A stretch of 64,000 bases of DNA from Moniliophthora roreri. Its lineage: Eukaryota; Basidiomycota; Agaricomycetes; Agaricales; Marasmiaceae. Made by a program: the position numbers and the translations under genes. Positions within the stretch are counted from its first letter, which is position 1; each line of letters opens with the position of its first letter. Of this stretch, positions 11,561 to 24,299 are shown one piece after another. The stretch spans positions 1-64,000 of the forward strand of contig LATX02000022.1 in the NCBI GenBank assembly GCA_001466705.2, read 5' to 3'. The notes beneath the pieces were generated by a model. That model was not told the DNA's origin. It did no database searches and worked only from the letters and a program-made list of their open reading frames with translations.

Positions 11561-13462
11561 TCACTTGGTAAGATCTACCTTTTGAGATTCCTTTTCGTCC
11601 TCGTTCGTTGAACCCCGTCTCGTTGTATTCCCCGTCTCCAAATCCAAATCATTCTCATTCTTCTCCCTCGGCGATTCCGGCTTGTCGTTGCTGTCCTCTG
11701 GGCTTGAGCTAGCAGCCCCCTTCCGTGCTTCCACAACACTCTTTCTCGCTTCTATTCCACCTTCATACCCAAACCATGTGTACCTGCTGCAATGAGGCCC
11801 TCTCAATAACAACACGAGCAGAGACCAACCCGCCAAGGCCAACTGAAGTCCCGCCCCGGCTCTCCACCCGTGCTCTATGAATACCTTGGTGCCGACAGAC
11901 GTTCCCATGACTTGGCCGACAAAAATCTATTTTGGGCGTACATGTAAGAGATAAGCGTCATCGCGAGAAACAGATGTTTTTATGTAACGTACAGCAAGAA
12001 TGTTCACAGCATTGAGTCGAGCACGAGCTTCCGGTGCAATACTATAGAAAAAGTCATATTATTGTGTAAAAGGGCGGAATTGTAACTGTACCTGAACAGG
12101 TTTGTCGATAGAGATGTCTGCAATGTCTGCCTGAACAGATCGAGCCCAACAGTGGTGATGATCACGGCAGATATATGGAGACCGCCACCAATGACTTGCA
12201 CAGTCATGAAGAGAATGACTCCCATCGAGCCGATTATTGAGGCATACCAAGGTATCAGCTTATCGATGATTCGGCCGATTAGGGGACCCATGGCGACACC
12301 GCATATTCCGATAAGACCAAAAAGACCAATGGTTAAGCTAAACGTGCGTAATGAGATCAGCTGAACGTTTCGAACGAAAAAGTACAGAGAACTCACGTAG
12401 AGTAATGATACGGCTCTCCACCAAGAAGGAACGTCAGAGTGACCCAGAAGCTACTGAAAAGCGCGCTGGATGCAATGTTGACGAGGCATGCCTGGATAAG
12501 AATAGGTTCCGTGACGCAATATTTCGCCATTGACCATAGGATATCGAAATAGGTGAGGTTGAGGTTCTTTGCTGGATAATCCGGGAGTAAAAGGTACGAT
12601 CCGATAATGACGATGGCTTGAAGGCCTATGGAGAGGTAGTACACGACTCGCCATGTAACGTACTGCGCAATGATGCCTGCAATGACTCGTGCCACAAGCA
12701 CACCTAAAAGTAGTCCGGCGAAGACGACGGATATTGCGGAAGCCCGTTTCTCGGCAGGTGCTAGATCGGCAGCGAGTGGAAGAAGGACTTGTGGTGTCAC
12801 AGTAACTACACCGACCAAGAAGGATAGCGCGATGAAGACTTCGATGCTGTTCGTCACAGCGAGTCCAATCGTGAAGGCGGTGGAAAGGATGACGAGGGCA
12901 AGGATGAGTTGTCTACGACGGACAAGATCTCCGAGGGGCGAAAGGAAGAGCAATCCCACAGCGTATCTGGAAGAGCGTCAGCAGAAATTCAACGAGTAAT
13001 TTTGTTTAGCACCCACCCAGCCTGAATCAGAGTCGGAACACTTTGCGTGGTATCATCAGCATCATATCCTCCGAAAAGAACACACATCGCCATACTTTGA
13101 TATTCTTGAGTAAGATACGTCAAACGACTTGGACAGTTCAACTGTAGACATTCCAGTTCATTCACGGCTTTATCCAGCAATCAGGGGGGAAGACATACTC
13201 AACAGCGGTTGACAGTAATACAGATTGGCGACAGCTGTCTAGACGTCAGTGGTTGAGTCTCGCGTTAGAAGTAAACGCACTCACTAAATGTACTAGCAAA
13301 CCCAAATGCAATTTGCAACACAATCCCAAAATGAAAAGGTCTTTCAGGGTCGTATCTCAACCGTTTTGGAATGGGGATGAGGCCAAAATCTGTCTTGCGA
13401 GGGCGACTTGTGTCCGTATTTTCAGGCATTTTTAGACGTTCATGATCCAAAGTTTCCGCCAT
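11561..13462 (-). CDS. MFS transporter, copy 1
   Basis: Predicted 498-aa 12-TM major facilitator protein at a membrane, likely a proton-driven exporter; substrate unknown. Seven exons: 13462-13285, 13234-13199, 13068-13017, 12966-12397, 12337-12092, 12041-11993, 11926-11561. All introns are GT-AG and the joined frame is open to TGA. The N-terminal 55 residues are cytosolic and basic. LYYCQPLL falls in TM1. The loop after TM2 reads LFLSPLGDLVRRR, the MFS motif-A region. LAPAEKRASAISVVFAGLLL and WRVVYYLSIGLQ cover TM4-TM6. The second half begins LTIGLFGLIGICGVAMGPL. The tail is acidic and basic (KNENDLDLETG). Closest relatives by memory are fungal MFS_1/YgaY-like proteins. Its tandem paralogue lies immediately upstream. 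Function is inferred from the fold only. Confidence 0.88.
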
Positions 13463-13679
13463 TTTGAGAAAAAGGGGAGAGGGGGAAGCAGTGGTCTATA
13501 GGGAAGACGTCCGAGCGGTCATGAGGGTCGAAATATAAGAGGACAGCAGGAGGGGGGGCATCCGACATCATGGTATGATTCTAAGCCTGCCGTCGGCGCA
13601 ACAGCCGTTTCTACATCGGAGGCCTTTCACGTGTCTACGTTTCCTCGGTTTTTACGGAAACCAGCCGTCGGTGTTGATT

Positions 13680-14640
13680 AAATAGCGATTGCCGGCGTTA
13701 GGTCGGTGGTCGGTGTGCAGCCCATTGAGTTGAGAACGCCCCGACTAATGTCGGTGCAAATCCGAGATAAGTGGCGAAGGCTTATCAGAGGATGAGATAG
13801 GCACGTGGTAGATGGACTCTGTTGAGGTCGCACGTCTCGACTCGGACTTCCGCGCCTATCTACCACGTCCTCACCTCCTCATTCCCGTCTCCTTGATTAC
13901 ACTCTCTTTCACACGTGCATCATATCACCACAAGCATGCCAAATTTCCTCTGGAGCCCATTTCTCGAGGCACCAGGTCGATTGAGAAGGACACACGTCAG
14001 TGACGACGTTACCCGTTTATTGCGTTCGTTGAGGATCGTCGAGAAACTAAGATTTAACAAGAACATCGAGAAGCAAGATCAGGATAGGAAGATAAGAAGA
14101 GAAAATCACGCAATGGATCCAACTAGGCCGAGTGGTTCCCTAACCGCTTCGGAGGTGACAATAGCAACGGAAGAGATCAGGAAGTCGAAGGGTTTATTCG
14201 AGCAGTTCAAGACCAGCATTCCCCTGGACTGGCTGAAGTGGATGGAGGTTAGAAATAGGAGGAGGCCGAAGAAGAAGCTCGCAATCCCAAGACCACATTG
14301 TACACGCGGGTGGCACGACTAGTAAAGCGTCAGAAAGGCGCAGTTGCTCCGGTGAAGTTAACTGACGGTCTCGCAGCTGATGCCAGGCTTGGGTACTTGG
14401 ATACCGAGAAGGTTCGGCGGTAACATGGGCGCAACAGAAGAAAAAGGTATGTTAGGTCTTCATATCGGTTCTATAGTTCTATTTCATCTAACGACAACCA
14501 TTCTGATACAGCTCATAGTACGGAATTTGGGAGGAAATGCGCCGCCAGACAACGGTGAGGTATATGTAGAAATAAGGCGCTACTAGATGACTATCACATT
14601 TCGACAGCTTTCTGCCGTCAACCATTACAAGGAACATCAA
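13680..14640 (+). repeat. Fragment of the repeat unit between the MFS genes
   Basis: About 14380-14600 (reading MPGLGTWIPRRFGG and the block AAAAAGGTATGTTAGGTCTTCATAT) repeats 10415-10510 and, more weakly, 5745-5830. An open stretch 13915-14322 is present but unrecognised. The spacer upstream of each MFS gene also shares AAGCCTGCCGTCGGCGCAA (13587 and 16885 regions), so the duplication that made the MFS pair included promoter sequence. Confidence 0.5.
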
Positions 14641-14865
14641 GCGAGACGCCCGCACGGCCTAGTTGTGACTTTGGTTTCGTAGTGCAATATCTTTCAATGT
14701 GTATATACGTGTATCCATCTAGATTCCAATAGTTTCCCTCTCTTGAATCTAATCTAACATTTCTATCGTGATTCGTTCCGCGTTGATGCAAAGCTAATGA
14801 TATTCAACTTCGTTACATAAAATCTCAAGCGGGAAACGTACCATTGGCCAATATCTTCAATGTCG

Positions 14866-16782
14866 TTAATTGGCAGAATCTACCTTTTGAGATTTCTTTT
14901 CATCCTCGTTCGTCAAATTTCGTCTCGTCGTATTCCCCGTCTCCAAATCCAAATCCTTTTCGTTCTTCTCTCGAGTCGGCAATGCCGACTTATCGTTATC
15001 CTCTGAACCTGAGCTAGCAGCCCTCTTCCGCGCTTCCACGACACTCTTTCTCGCTTCTATTCCGCCTTCATATCCGAGCCATGTGTACCTGCTGCAATGA
15101 GGCCCTCTCAATAACAGCACGAACAGAGCCCAACCCGCCAAAGCCAACTGAAGTCCCGCCCCGGCTCTCCACCCGTGTTCGATGAATACCTTGGTACCGA
15201 CAGACGTTCCCATGACTTGGCCGACAAATATCTATTTTCGAGCACGTGTATGTGAGATATAGCGTCATCGCGAGAAATAGACTTTTTCACGTAACGTACA
15301 GCAAGAACGTTCACGGCATTGAGCCGAGCCCGAGCTTCTGGTGCAATACTATAGAAAAAGTACTTTCATGTCAGTATTCATCCTAAAATCGTGTGTTTAA
15401 AAAGATTGTGTTACCTGAAAAAGTTTGTCGATAAAGATGTCTGCACTGTCTGCCTGAACAGATCGAGCCCAACAGTGGTGATGATCACGGCAGATATATG
15501 AAGACCGCCACCAATGACTTGCACGGTCATGAAGAGAATGATTCCCATTGAGCTGATTATCGAAGCATACCAGGGTATCAGCTTGTCGATGATTCGGCCG
15601 ATTAGGGGACCCATGGCGACACCGCATATTCCGATAAGACCAAAAAGACCAATAGTTAAGCTAAACGTGCGTAATGAGATCAGCTGAACGTTTCGAACGA
15701 AAAAGTACAAAGAACCCACGTAGAGTAATGATACGGCTCTCCACCAAGAAGGAACGTCAGAGTGACCCAGAAGCTATTGAAAAGCGCACTGGATGCAATA
15801 TTGACGAGGCATGCCTGGATAAGAATAGGTTCCGTGACACAATATTTCGCCATGGACCACAAGATATCGAAATAGGTGAGATTGAAGTTTTTTGCAGGAT
15901 AATCCGGGAGTAAAAGGTACGATTCGATAAGGACGATGGCTTGAAGGCCTATGGAGAGGTAGTATACCACCCGCCATGTAACGTACTGCCCAATGATGCC
16001 CGCAATGACTCGTGCCATAAGTATACCTAACAGTAGTCCGGCGAAGACGACGGATATTGCGGAAGCCCGTTTCTCGGCAGGTGCTAGATCGGCAGCAAGT
16101 GGAAGAAGGATTTGTGGCGTCACGGTGACTACTCCGACCAAGAAGGATAACGCTATGAAAACTTCGATGCTGTTCGTCACAGCGAGTCCAATCGTGAGGG
16201 CCGTGGAAAGGATGACGAGGGCAAGGATAAGTTGTCTCCGACGGACAAGATCTCCAAGGGGTGAAAGGAAGAGCAATCCCACAGCGTATCTAGAAGCCTA
16301 GTGTCAGCAGCAATTCAACGAAAATTTTGTTCAACACTCGCCCAGCCTGAATCAGAGTCGGAACACTTTGTATAGTATCATCAGCGTCATATTCTCTAGG
16401 AAAGACACATCGCCATACTCTGATATTTTTGAGTAAGACACGTCGAACGACTCGGACAGTTCGACTGTGGACATTCCAGTTTATTCTCGGCTTCATCTAG
16501 CAATCGGGGGAAGACATACTCAACAATGGTTGACAGTAGTACAAGTTGGCGACCGCTGTCCAGGCGTCAGTGGTGAGCATTGGCATTAGAGGTAAACAAC
16601 TCACTAAATGTACTAGCAAACCCAAACGCGACTTGCAACACAATCCCAAAATGAAAAGGTTTTTCGGGGTCATATCTCAACCGTTTTGGAATGGGAATAA
16701 AGCCAAAATCTGTCTTGTGAGGGCGACTTGAGTCTGTATTTTCAGGCGTTTCTAAACGCTCATGATCCAAAATTTCCGGCAT
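14866..16782 (-). CDS. MFS transporter, copy 2
   Basis: Tandem paralogue of the MFS gene downstream. It has the same seven exon lengths (178, 36, 52, 570, 246, 49, 366 nt) and the same 498-aa product. Exons: 16782-16605, 16555-16520, 16393-16342, 16289-15720, 15660-15415, 15348-15300, 15231-14866. Starts MPEILDHERLETPEN; motif-A region FLSPLGDLVRRR; the C-terminal tail diverges most. Intron 3 (16341-16290) begins GC (GG/GCGAGT) where copy 1 has GT. The exon frame QAG/YAVGLLF requires that junction. Both copies look intact, suggesting selection after duplication. Substrate unknown; a shared or dose role is inference. Confidence 0.87.
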
Positions 16783-16899
16783 TTTGAGAAAAGAGTGGGA
16801 GGAAGCAGGGGTCTATACCGAAGACGTCCGAGCAGTCATAAGGTTCGAAATATAAAAGAGGGCAACAGTAGACTGATTTTAAGCCTGCCGTCGGCGCAA

Positions 16900-18823
16900 T
16901 AGCCGTTTCAGCCATTGGCCCATTCCTACATTCCTACATCGGAGGCCGTGTCTACATCTCTTCGGTCAGTCATCGGTATTGATAATTAACGCCGGCGTTA
17001 GGTCGGTGCAGCTCACAGTCTAATGTAGACGCAGGTTGGCAGAGGACTGAAGGAAGTGAAATGAAGGATATATTTATTCATAGTATAGTAGTGGATTCTA
17101 ATACCTCGAGTGCTCATGGAATGACTCATTCCAAGGTAGCTCAGCGCGACAGGTCTCAACCCAAACCTCTCGCTGGATCTGTTTTTGATTCTGGTACGGC
17201 ACCAAGCGAGGTGAACACATATCCCTAATGGCAGTCCTAAGAATAGGTTGTGTCTGCGGTAGCTAGAGCATGAGTCTGTCGAAAGGTCTGTTCAGCGCTG
17301 GATCTGAGGCAGGTTTTATGGATACGATTAACAGCAAAAGCTGCTACAACGCAACATCCACAGTTGAAGATATGACCCCAAATAAGCATTCAGTCCTCTG
17401 CGATATCATGAACAAAACGAGCAACAGTTTCCTTGACCCCCCATTCTAAGTGAAGAAATGTCATAAGCTTTCATATATTGAGAGTTCGATGAGGATACAC
17501 CCACCGGATCTTGGTCAGAGAGACGTTCGGGCGTATTACTAAGTAGCGGCCCAGGTTATGTTGCACTGTAAATCTTCCCGATGGCAGCTTCGAGTTGAGG
17601 GCGATTCCTTCAAGGGCTCAGAAACCGACGGTAAACATTGGATTTGTGAATGGCTTCTTCTTCTTCTTTTCGTGTTCCCCAATCTCTTTGCGTCACAACA
17701 TGAACCGGATATGGCGTTTGAGGATGCGCTATAAAGGTCGATCAATACAAGGTTTCTCCTTTAAAAATGACACGTTTCGAACCAGTCTATCTCTCTCGCA
17801 CACATCAGCTTTCCGATGTCCCTTTTCCTTCTCTGTTAATGGGGCAATTTCCGACGAGACAGTTCCCTTGAGGCAGGGTTTCCAAGTAATACCCTTCTAG
17901 AAGCGATAGTCTCATCTATTGAAGGTCCTTGTCATCCAACCTTTTCCCGGAACTAGTTGCACCTAGCGGGAGCACCCCATGCGATATCGGACCTCGTGGG
18001 TAAAGCATTACGGAGAAATGCATTTGCACGACGATGAAGGTCGAAAAACGTAAACCAGCGAGTGCCGGCCTGCCCATGAAGAGGATTATTCGGACGGACC
18101 TTCGTCCTGGCGCGCTACTTTCTACGCACTCACTACGAAGAGTCTAATAATAGTTTTCGCAGTACTCGCCCTTTGCAAGAAGCCGGAGGGTGTTTAGTTC
18201 AGGATAATCGAAAATCTAAGTGTGGAGGATGAAGAATAAACAGGGATCCCAGTATGACAGCGATGGGAAACGCACCTTGAAGAAAACTTCGACTCTGCAG
18301 TGCACCCTGACCTCCTGCATCCCACACAGGTTGAAGACAGCCTTGATCATGGAAGAAATTGAACTGATTGCCAGGTCAATTATGTAGAAGCAAATGGATA
18401 GAAATGATGGTATAAGGTCGTCGTAATGGTCCTGTTTCAAGTCGCGTCGCCAAAAAACTCGCCGAGGTCCACAGCGTTCACACACAATTACCGTCGGCAC
18501 GGGCCTTTGATTTGCTTCAAATACTATACATGACTTTTTCGCCTCGTAATATGTACAGTAGAGCTAATGTACAGAGTCCAAGGAAGAACAGCGAATCAGC
18601 CAGTTACTGACTCCTGCCAAAACATAAAGCGAGAACGAAAAGTGAATGTGTAACAGCGCAAGAGACGGATCCTGACAGGAAATGGGACATGGTTGAAGAA
18701 AGTGAATCAATGAGTTTTGAGAACAGTCCGACGCAAAGATGGGGGTGACTAAAACTGATCATCACTTAGTACCACAGTTCGTATCGGTCAGCGCTGAGTA
18801 GTACGTTGCTATTATTGCCGAGC
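16900..18823. other. Intergenic, no gene recognised
   Basis: About 1.9 kb between the MFS pair and the F-box genes. Short ORFs (for example minus 18500-18216, with a hydrophobic ICFYIIDLAISSISSMI stretch) exist but have no neighbouring exon that extends them. No repeat or RNA gene seen. Confidence 0.45.
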
Positions 18824-21186
18824 TTACATAAGGTTCAAGGGTTCAAGTCGAGTGTGCTCCCAGTGTTTATCGAACGCTTGTGCGATGTTATGGCTGCATG
18901 GCGAGAGCATTAGCAGGTGAGACAGCTATTAAAGACAGTGGACCGTCTACCTCTCCTTCAGGTGGTTCTCGACCGTATGCAGACCATCTCGGAAGTTGCA
19001 GTGCTTGCAGCGGTATCTGCGTTCCATCTCGGTATGCCTCTCGAACAACGAAACAATACTAGAGGTGAAGTCTACATCTGCGGTGGTTGCCTCTTTACTG
19101 ACTGCAGCAAAATCATGCTTCTCCGAGTGGCTCAACTACAGGCTAAAAGTGAGTCACTGCGGCAAATCGAACAGTAAAAGCAACACACAGCCCCAGTCCA
19201 TTTCATGGAGGGCGCGATCTCCTTCTGAGGCCGTATTGCAAGTCTTGCACTCCACAAATGGGTTCAAAGTGACCATGGTATGCGAGGAAGTAGTCGAAGG
19301 GTCTAGAGAGTGTAGCTGGCAAACGGTTCGGGTGATCTGAGCCGCTGCAGTCACACGCTCAAAGCTACCATCGGAGGCAGGTTTATCACGGGAGAACAAG
19401 GACGAGAAAGGGCGATCTAGGTCAAATGGGTCGTATTCGGACCACTGGGGTAGAGACTCATCGTATGAAAGACGGCAGTGATGCGATATGATTGCTGGAT
19501 AAGAGTATATGTTTTTGCAAGTTGGACCTGTGCATCGGAACAGAGAGGTAGCGAGATGGAGATCTTCTTCAGTAGCATTAGTTTGATGTGCTCGAAGGGC
19601 CCTGAGACATTCCTCCCTTCGCTGTTGATTCCAGTCCTCAATGAATTGAGGGAGCTTTGTAGCGGCTTCTTCGAACACGGACAAGTCAGCGCCAGCCTCT
19701 ACGGGAAGGTCTTCAATAATGGTCCTGAATGGTTCCCAAAACGCCACATCTAGATCAAGAGGCATGATAGTGCCACGCGGCATCGTCATTTCTAGAGATC
19801 GAAGCATTCCGTCAATGAGTCTAAAACGTTTCCTTGATGTGTCGAGTCGTTCCTCTGCCATCCGGGCTGTCTTCACCTCCGCCATAAAGTCAAGCAAGGT
19901 TTTGCTGATGTTCTTCCAGACTGATTGCGCGTCAGGATGAGCAGAAACAATAAATGGAACAAACGGACTACGCTCAGTCAATGGTTTCGGTTGCTTGACC
20001 AGCTTGTGTTGCGACAACTTTTCCCGAGATTCTTCATTGGCTAGTTCAGCAGCCCAACCGGCAGCCTCCAATTTGGAAATGATACTAGTGACGAGGTGAA
20101 TACCGAGAACCAAACCGAAGATTATAAGATGAACTTACGCCTCAAAGCGCGATGCTCTAGCAAGTTTCAGCTCTGTTCCACGATCATCGATGCGAGATTT
20201 ATCTCATTCCTGGAAAGCAAGAATAACCTATGCAGGCCAGTCGACGAAAAATAATTTCGGCAGGGCCGGTTGCGCAACGAGGCTGAAATGGCATACCTTG
20301 CTTTTCTCCTTGTAAGCTTTCAGTTTCTTGGCAGTTAGAGCATCTCTTTCGTTCGAAGAAATGTTGGCGAATTCGGCAGACAATTCCTGTGCAGCTTGGA
20401 TGGAATATAACGATACTAGGAAGTTCAGTTTGGTGTTACATGATAGCTGTACGATATATCAGTAGACACTTACCGACTCGGCGACCGAATACGATATCGT
20501 GTTCTTCAACCAGGTATGGTAGAGTTTTCCACAGATCACTGGGAAACACGAGCTTCAATTCCAGGCGATGAGCTGCGAAAGTGGGAGTGCAGTAACTGCA
20601 AAGTGGCTCAATAGAGATTCCCAGACACTATGAAGTCCCCAAAAACGTACTTTTTGATTGAGCATACCTTGCAGCAGCGGACGAATGCACCCCAATTGAT
20701 CTTCTGGACCTTGGCGGTATGACAAAACTTGATATGGTACCTGACTATCAATATATGTACGTATTGACCGTTCAGAGGTGACTTACACCGCAGAATGGAT
20801 GGAAAAGAAGGCTGGCGAGCGCCGGTTCGCTCATGAAAGGATTGAAGTCAGGAATACCAGCGCGGGTTCTTGAGGTCTTCCAGATGGTTGTTGAGGTCTT
20901 GGACATGAGGATTTGGCGAAGTTTCTTGGATGTCCAGGTCAACCGCAAAAGATCATAAGGCTTCAAATGACCTAAAATCTGCGTTGGAGCGTCAGGGCAC
21001 CAACGAGGCAGGTGAGACAAGAACACGTACTTCAAACAACACGTCCATAGGCATTTCCATGATAGACTGTAACGAACGGCGACGACGAGCAGACTTTTTC
21101 TCGACTTCTCCTTTGTCTTCCTGCCCTTCTGAGGCTACTGCCTTCCTCTTCTTTGCCATCACACGGTTTCTGCTTGACTGTCGCAT
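18824..21186 (-). CDS. F-box protein 1 with C-terminal Cys motif
   Basis: Predicted SCF substrate adaptor of the expanded Agaricomycete F-box family. The basic N-terminus (AKKRKAVASEG, RRRRSLQ) leads into the F-box, MEMPMDVLFE/ILGHLKPYDLLRL, then WKTSRTRAGIPDFNPFMSEP. A CxxC-like KINWGAFVRCCKVC follows. The middle is coiled and charged. The C-terminus has YRCKHCNFRDGLHTVENHL, a C2H2-like finger, ending LEPLNLM. Exons: 21186-21031, 20978-20789, 20744-20651, 20595-20474, 20394-20297, a short uncertain exon near 20200-20165, 20084-19972, 19920 to about 19185, 19135-18951, 18893-18824. The poorly fitting exon 6 (in-frame TGA near 20195 unless spliced out) is the only suspicious point. The target protein is unknown; paralogue 2 follows directly upstream. 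Confidence 0.75.
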
Positions 21187-21593
21187 TGTCAGTATCGCAT
21201 CTCGTCAAGACACGAAACCTACAGCTAAAGAGCTCTTGATGGCACTCGAGAAATAACGGGTGTTCGTTGATTAATGTCAGAAGGTGGTGCTAGTCGAGGT
21301 GGTCACGATGGTGGTAGTGGAAAGAGACGCGTCTGTCCGTTGGCGCCCAGTAACCCAAACGAGTTCAAATATAAACAGCTCAGTCGCTGTAATCTACTTT
21401 AGTCGGTGAATACAGGTAGTGAAATATTGAGATATGTAAAGTAATAAATATGCACAGAGACGTTAATTATGAAGTCTAGCCCAGTCGAAACCGAACAACT
21501 CGTACAAACTTTGAAGCTACTGATAAAGTGGATTCCAAGAACAGGATGATGTCGTCAGGGTGGGCACTGATATGCTTCTATGGTATTCATTCA

Positions 21594-23940
21594 CTATGGC
21601 ATAGAACCAGTGTTGGTCAAAGAAGACGGGTTTACCCAGATTGACTCCGGATAGGGTAACGGTCCAAGAGGGAAGTACTCCCAATCATGTTCGGTCATGT
21701 CTTGAATATCATGGCTATAGTGTAAAAAAATAGAACATTGTCAATCTGAAAGGAAAGTACAATGACAGTCTACTGACCTGTCCTTGATATGCATTTGAAC
21801 AATATCCAAAGAATCCCTGAGCAGGCACCGTTTGCAAGACCAACAGCGATCAGATACAGATGTAGAATGGTGCTCTTTCCTGACTACGATGGCGGCGTCT
21901 TCCTCAGATACCGTAGTAAACTCATGAGAATTAGGCTCATGTTGAACCTGGAGCGAGTAAGTCACGCGTGGGCTACGTAGGAAAGGAGAGCTTACAGCTG
22001 CAGACCATCGCAGGAACAGTCGAGTGTCATTCCATGAAGTACATCCTTTGCACTCCACCAAAGGGTTTAACGACATGACGGTACTGATACTGGCAGTGGC
22101 CATATCAATCGAATCGAATCGACCTAGTGTCCTTCCGATGTCGACTCCAGCTGCGCATACCTCCATTTCGCCAGTGGGGGAAGCTACGGATGGAATCACC
22201 GAGGGAGCCGGAAAACACCAGGCAGGAGTATCCGAAGGATCGTTTTTCATCACGAGGGTCTCGCATTGGTGAGTGAGAATAGAGGGGTACGAGTACAAGC
22301 GGGCCATTGCCTAACAATGTTGTCGACAGCAGCGAAACAAAGAGGTTGAGAGTCGAAGGTCCTTTTCGGTAGCGTTCGGCTGGCACTTCTGGAGGGCGAG
22401 GAGAACATCGCGTTTTCTTCGGGTATTCCACTCTTGAACGAACTGAGGAAGCTTCCTGGCAGCATCGTCGAAATGCGAGGCTTCTGCACCGGCTTCTGCC
22501 CGGAGATCTTCGATTACAGCTCTGAAGGGCTCCCATAGAGCAACATCGAGTGCTGGAGGCATCACCAAGTCCGGGGCTATCAATGGTTCCACGCTGTTCA
22601 TGACCAGAGATCAGTTGATATCGGCTAGCGGCCAGACGTTCCTTCTTGAAAGAAGACATCAAAGCTTCCAACTCGGGCCCAATTTTCTTCCAGACTACTT
22701 TAGTTTGAGAATCCAGTATGGCCTACCTATTCAAGAAAGGCACGTACTTTTTTCCGTCAAACGCTTGGGCTGATCGACAAGCTTGCGGCTGAGAAGTTCG
22801 CGCCGCACCGCATCAAGAGCGAGCTCCTCCTCCCGACCAGCGTCTTCCAGTTTGCGTACAATTCTGGTGAAACTTCGGTCAGGTACAGTACGAATGGTGA
22901 GCCTTAAGACCCACGCATCAAATCGTTCACGCCTGGCTGAAGATCGCTGTGATTTGCGATGGTCACTTTCTGCTTGCATCCACTCTTTGCATTTGGAGAT
23001 TTGCTGAAAAAAAGTGAGAGTAGGGTTAGGCACAAAGAAGGAAGTCTACGTGCATTAGTATCCTCTATCATTATATCGCACTGCTGTACGTACCAATCAA
23101 CTCTTTCACTATATTGAAGCTGTGAAAGTCCTTTGGCATGTGCCTTGGCGGCGGAGATTAGGTACACCCTGTCACAGTGTTTCCCTGCAATAGCAATTAA
23201 TGTTAGTCAAAAATATTCTGAATAAATGATCATGAGATTTACACTCAGACGGGGTCCTGCCTTTCAAATCGTCAATATGGAGGAACGGAGTCACCTCTGA
23301 TTTAGATGCAGGGATCAGAGCTGCAAATTCAGATAGAGCCTTAAGAGGAGCAAATCTTGAACGCGGGAAATAAATCAACGAACACAGGGCTTTTGTTTCC
23401 AGAGATACTCACTGTTCAGTTAAACATTTCTTGCAGCATCTCGCAAGCGCACTCCATTCAATTAAACGGATAACAGCAGTGGTGCAAAACTAAGCTGCGG
23501 ATTAGAGAGGCATATAGAACCTAGATTGAATACCTACTTAACAATGGGGGTTGAAAATAAGATTCGCGAATGCAGGTTCACTCAAGGATGGGATAATTTC
23601 GTTTAGCCCGACATTCGTTCTTGCGGACTTCCAGACGAAAGCTGCCGAACGAGACATAAGAATTCTGCGTAATCCGGTGCTCGTCCACGATAGGCGCAGA
23701 ACGTCGTACGGTTCGAGATAACTGAAAATCTGAATCGAATGGCGCGTCAAAAACAAGTCAAACCCGTATATCGAGCCACGCGCCTCGTATAGAACATCCA
23801 AGGGTATCTCCCTTCATGTTCTGAAGCGATCCCCGACGTTTTGTGACCCGCTTTTGTTTCTGCCCACTGGAGTGTACACCGGCACTCGTTTCCCCTGCCG
23901 ACGACACTTGATCATTTTCTTGTTTTTTACGCTTCGACAT
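21594..23940 (-). pseudogene. F-box protein 2, probably broken
   Basis: Paralogue of F-box 1, about 2.3 kb, same strand. Readable parts: basic start MSKRKKQENDQ; F-box DVLYE/IFSYLEPYDVLRLSWTS; LARCCKKCLTEQ; VYLISAAKAHAKGLSQLQYS; CKEWMQAESDHRKSQRSSA; VALWEPFRAVIEDLRAEAG; finger CWSCKRCLLRDSLDIVQMHI; tail DIQDMTEHDWEYF to NTGSMP. Three faults: an extra G in the GGG at 23810-23812 puts the basic N-terminus out of frame with MKEIPLDVLYE; the next junction needs a GC donor (GAG/GCGCGT, 23783); and the F-box exon ends at an in-frame TAA near 23537 with no GT donor in the right phase. The rest is well preserved, so decay is recent or part of it is sequence error. Confidence 0.7.
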
Positions 23941-24299
23941 TGACCTAAAATGAGGTATTGGAGCAAATGTAGAGATCAGAACCCAAGTACTCACTATCAG
24001 ATATGCCGAAACTTGGTGATTGACGGGCCACGTCCAAACCGAACGTGTAAAAAGTTGCTGAGGTCCAAAGCGAGCCAGAAGTAGCGTAGAGGAAAGGCAG
24101 AAGGTTCTCTGGGCTTTCAAAGTACGTTTGCGGGGTGTAGATGTCGTTGTGGTGGTCAAGATTTGAGCTGTGCTTCACGACTGCCGCTAGGAACAATCTC
24201 GCCTTGAGGTCAGGTGATCGTGAGGACCATCTATTTCTGTGACCGGTTACCGATGTCACGGAGTCATCCGTCTTTTCTTCCTCCCCCCGCCTGTCGTCC

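Noticed and set aside
13803..13868. 11-bp inverted repeat (ACGTGGTAGAT with ATCTACCACGT) that could form a hairpin
   Set aside because: Short, 44-bp loop, inside an unannotated spacer; no sign of a terminator or RNA gene.
12152..16301. Plus-strand ORFs up to 109 codons over the MFS genes
   Set aside because: They are antisense shadows of conserved transporter exons.
18840..18870. GTTCAAGTCGAG resembling a tRNA T-loop
   Set aside because: No acceptor or anticodon stem can be folded around it, and it overlaps the last exon of F-box 1 on the other strand.
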